Assembly: GCF_019891545.1 (NCBI RefSeq)
Contig: NZ_JAHDIU010000011.1
Coordinates: 1 to 64,000 of the forward strand
Source of the DNA: Flavobacterium coralii
GTDB taxonomy: Bacteria; Bacteroidota; Bacteroidia; Flavobacteriales; Flavobacteriaceae
DNA: 64,000 bases
Direction of reading: 5' to 3'
In this document: positions 62,213-64,000 of the stretch, in pieces
Position numbering within the stretch: position 1 is the stretch's first letter
How the letters are laid out: every line of letters begins with the position of its first letter
The notes under the pieces: model-generated
Database searches by the model: none
The model's input: the letters and a program-made list of their open reading frames with translations, nothing else
What the model was told of the DNA's origin: nothing
Made by a program: the position numbers and the translations under genes

Positions 62213-62914
62213 ATGAAACAGATGCTCTTTTTAATTGTTTGTCTTACCATCTTCGCTTGCTCTACAGAAGATAACGTTTCAAATGAAACTACTCAGAGTT
62301 CAGAACTATTTTTAAAAAGTAATCCATCAAATCTCAATTTATCTGAAAATCCAGATTTCATTCTTTTTGTGCAAAACTTTGTTAATGAATATTTGAGTTA
62401 TGCATATTATCAACAATCAGCTTTAGGCTCAAACCAGCAAAACTTTCAAGTTCAAATCTCAAATCCAGACTTAAGTTTTACTGAAGTTGAACAAGTCTAT
62501 ACAAATAATAATGTAGATTTTGAATTAATTTTGGATCATCAAACTATGATTACCGATTTGGTGTATCAAGTTTATATTAGTTATCCAGAATTTGATAATA
62601 TGACTGAGGAAGCAGCTAATGAAATAATTCTTTCTGAAATTGGTGATGTATTGCAAAGCGGACAGGTGACAATCACTAATCCAATTCCAGATAGTACTTT
62701 AGAAATTACTCCTGATGAAATTTGGTATTGTATTGTTGAAGCTGTAGGCATAGGAATTGGTTCTACAATAGGGATGAAGCAATTGAAAAAGAATGGTGTA
62801 AAAGTTATAACAAAAGCCTTAACTAAAACGTTAGCTAAATTTGCAGGTCCAATAGGAGTAGCTATTACTATTGCAGATTTTGGATTCTGTATTTATAGAG
62901 CTGATAGGGATTAA
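62213..62914 (+). CDS. Putative lipoprotein with bacteriocin-like C-terminus
   Basis: 233 residues. Lipobox LTIFAC (Cys 16), an acidic Asn/Gln-rich middle, then from about residue 168 a glycine-rich, basic, hydrophobic tail: YCIVEAVGIGIGSTIG, MKQLKKNGVKVITKAL, AGPIGVAITIADFGFC. Two Cys flank this tail. No named family is recognised. The tail resembles pore-forming peptide bacteriocins and is followed 11 bases later by a small membrane protein gene, as in bacteriocin/immunity pairs. This reading is inference. Composition is AT-rich compared with sodA and with the amidase gene downstream. Confidence 0.6.
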   Translation: MKQMLFLIVCLTIFACSTEDNVSNETTQSSELFLKSNPSNLNLSENPDFILFVQNFVNEYLSYAYYQQSALGSNQQNFQVQISNPDLSFTEVEQVYTNNNVDFELILDHQTMITDLVYQVYISYPEFDNMTEEAANEIILSEIGDVLQSGQVTITNPIPDSTLEITPDEIWYCIVEAVGIGIGSTIGMKQLKKNGVKVITKALTKTLAKFAGPIGVAITIADFGFCIYRADRD

Positions 62915-62925
62915 CTCATTATTAT

Positions 62926-63111
62926 ATGAAAAAATATATAATTATTTTTAGTCTATTAGTTGTGTTGTCAAAACTAATTTATGATGTCTACACTTTCATC
63001 TATGACACGCAATCTTTAATTTGGGAAAGGTTTTTCAACATTGCAATTCTACTCTCCATATTTTATTATGGTCTTACCAGTACAAAAAAGCCAAAGAAGG
63101 CTTGTCAGTAA
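62926..63111 (+). CDS. Small two-helix membrane protein
   Basis: 61 residues with two membrane segments (about 3-25 and 34-51) and a basic end (KKPKKACQ). No known family. It is coupled to the preceding lipoprotein gene by a short gap and could be its immunity or export partner. Confidence 0.55.
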   Translation: MKKYIIIFSLLVVLSKLIYDVYTFIYDTQSLIWERFFNIAILLSIFYYGLTSTKKPKKACQ

Positions 63112-63250
63112 CTTTAGGCTAAATTAAAATTAGATTTGAAATACTTAGTTCAATGGAGATCCACAACTATTATTAGGCTGTGGGTCTCCTTATTGTACTT
63201 TTCTCATTTTGGATTACTTTTACTAACTTCATGTAATATAAAATCCGATA

Positions 63251-64000
63251 ATGAAAATCTCCCTTATACAAACCCATTTAACGTGGGAAGACCATAAAGC
63301 CAACCGGGATAACTTTACCGAAAAGATAAAAAGCATTGAGGCTACCGACCTGATACTGCTGCCCGAAATGTTTGCTACAGGCTTTACCATGAACCCAGAA
63401 AGCGTAGCGGAAGACAGCAACGGCGAATCGGTGCTATGGATGCAGCAAATGGCTAAGGCAAAAGACTGCGCCATAACCGGCAGCCTTGTCATTAAGGAAA
63501 ACGGCAACTACTACAACCGCCTTTATTTTGTATTTCCTGACGGCAGCTACAAGACCTACAATAAACGCCATTTATTTACACTTGCAGGTGAGCACAAACA
63601 TTATACTGCAGGCAGCGAAAAATTGATTTTAGAGTACCGTGGCTGGAAGATATGCCCGCAGGTGTGTTACGACCTACGCTTTCCTGTTTTTACGCGTAAT
63701 ACGGAAGATTATGACCTGCTGTTGTATGTGGCCAACTGGCCGCAGCCACGCATACAGGCATGGGATGCATTACTGCCTGCGCGTGCGATAGAAAATATGT
63801 GCTATGTGGCAGGGCTGAACCGCAACGGGCAGGATGAGAATGGTAACAATTACAATGGACATTCTCAGGTTATAGACGGGCTTGGTAATTATTTACTGGA
63901 ACCATTTGCGTATGAAGATGTGCAGACGGTTGAACTGGATAAAGCCCATCTTGGCGAAATCCGGGCTAAGTTCGGGTTTTTGAACGATAGGGACAGCTTT
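63251..64000 (+). CDS. Omega-amidase-like nitrilase (C-terminus beyond window)
   Basis: The first 250 residues of a carbon-nitrogen hydrolase, open to the window end; usual length is about 255-260, so nearly complete. Catalytic triad: Glu in LLPEMFATGF (about 39), Lys in YNKRHLF (about 107) and Cys in QVCYDLRFP (about 141). It resembles YafV/Nit2 omega-amidases, which hydrolyse 2-oxoglutaramate and 2-oxosuccinamate. The start ATG at 63251 gives MKISLIQTHLTWED. Confidence 0.88.
   Translation, partial: MKISLIQTHLTWEDHKANRDNFTEKIKSIEATDLILLPEMFATGFTMNPESVAEDSNGESVLWMQQMAKAKDCAITGSLVIKENGNYYNRLYFVFPDGSYKTYNKRHLFTLAGEHKHYTAGSEKLILEYRGWKICPQVCYDLRFPVFTRNTEDYDLLLYVANWPQPRIQAWDALLPARAIENMCYVAGLNRNGQDENGNNYNGHSQVIDGLGNYLLEPFAYEDVQTVELDKAHLGEIRAKFGFLNDRDSF

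Overview
The window looks like chromosome of a Flavobacteriaceae bacterium (Bacteroidota), probably Flavobacterium or a close relative. Reasons: a PorZ-type component of the type IX secretion system beside recO; -7 boxes of the form TAnnTTTG in front of many genes; a GbsR/MarR-controlled RND pump; a TonB-dependent receptor with a carboxypeptidase-like N-terminal domain; DUF3108 between hppD and tryptophan dioxygenase; and Flavobacteria-style intergenic repeats. No rRNA, tRNA or CRISPR array was seen.

Layout. 1-3.2 kb: porZ and recO. 3.2-15.5 kb: a decayed prophage inserted between the 3' ends of recO and a photolyase gene. Its minus-strand arm carries ClpP-like protease, major capsid, tail, fibre, holin, M15 endolysin and Rz-like genes. 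Its plus-strand arm carries early genes and a tape-measure C-terminus fused to an OB-fold early gene. Terminase, portal and integrase are absent. Three genes carry single-base frameshifts and two carry in-frame TAG codons, while the flanking host genes are intact. 15.5-19.6 kb: light-damage repair cluster (FeS-type photolyase, DASH cryptochrome, TIGR03643 protein, SDR protein). 19.6-29.7 kb: housekeeping (5-FCL, patatin/BamA-like protein, uvrC, aspartoacylase-like protein, DinB, ArsC/Spx, EamA transporter, yicC, gmk). 29.9-34.3 kb: aromatic amino-acid catabolism (hmgA, hppD, DUF3108, tryptophan 2,3-dioxygenase). 34.3-41.7 kb: M23 peptidase, pgi, TonB receptor, small heme-like membrane protein, two tandem RlpA genes. 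41.9-48.2 kb: GbsR regulator and a complete tripartite RND efflux operon. 48.3-52 kb: an orphan AbiH defence gene, DUF305, a hydrolase and unknown AT-rich genes. 52-61.5 kb: AddB-like and AddA-like recombination nucleases separated by ompA and kbl, then sodA. 61.5-63.1 kb: three repeated hairpin units followed by a lipoprotein and small membrane protein pair of bacteriocin/immunity-like build. 63.25 kb to the end: an omega-amidase-like nitrilase, cut by the window edge.

Most interesting items: the pattern of decay in the prophage (two TAG codons at glutamine-compatible sites, TAG absent as a terminal codon in all phage genes except the repressor, three +1 slips, a deletion fusion); a tail-fibre gene that resembles a host secreted protein cut off just before the type IX sorting domain; the intact phage operator/promoter; the tandem hairpin units after sodA; and the candidate bacteriocin pair. 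All family assignments are from reading the protein sequences; no database search was run.
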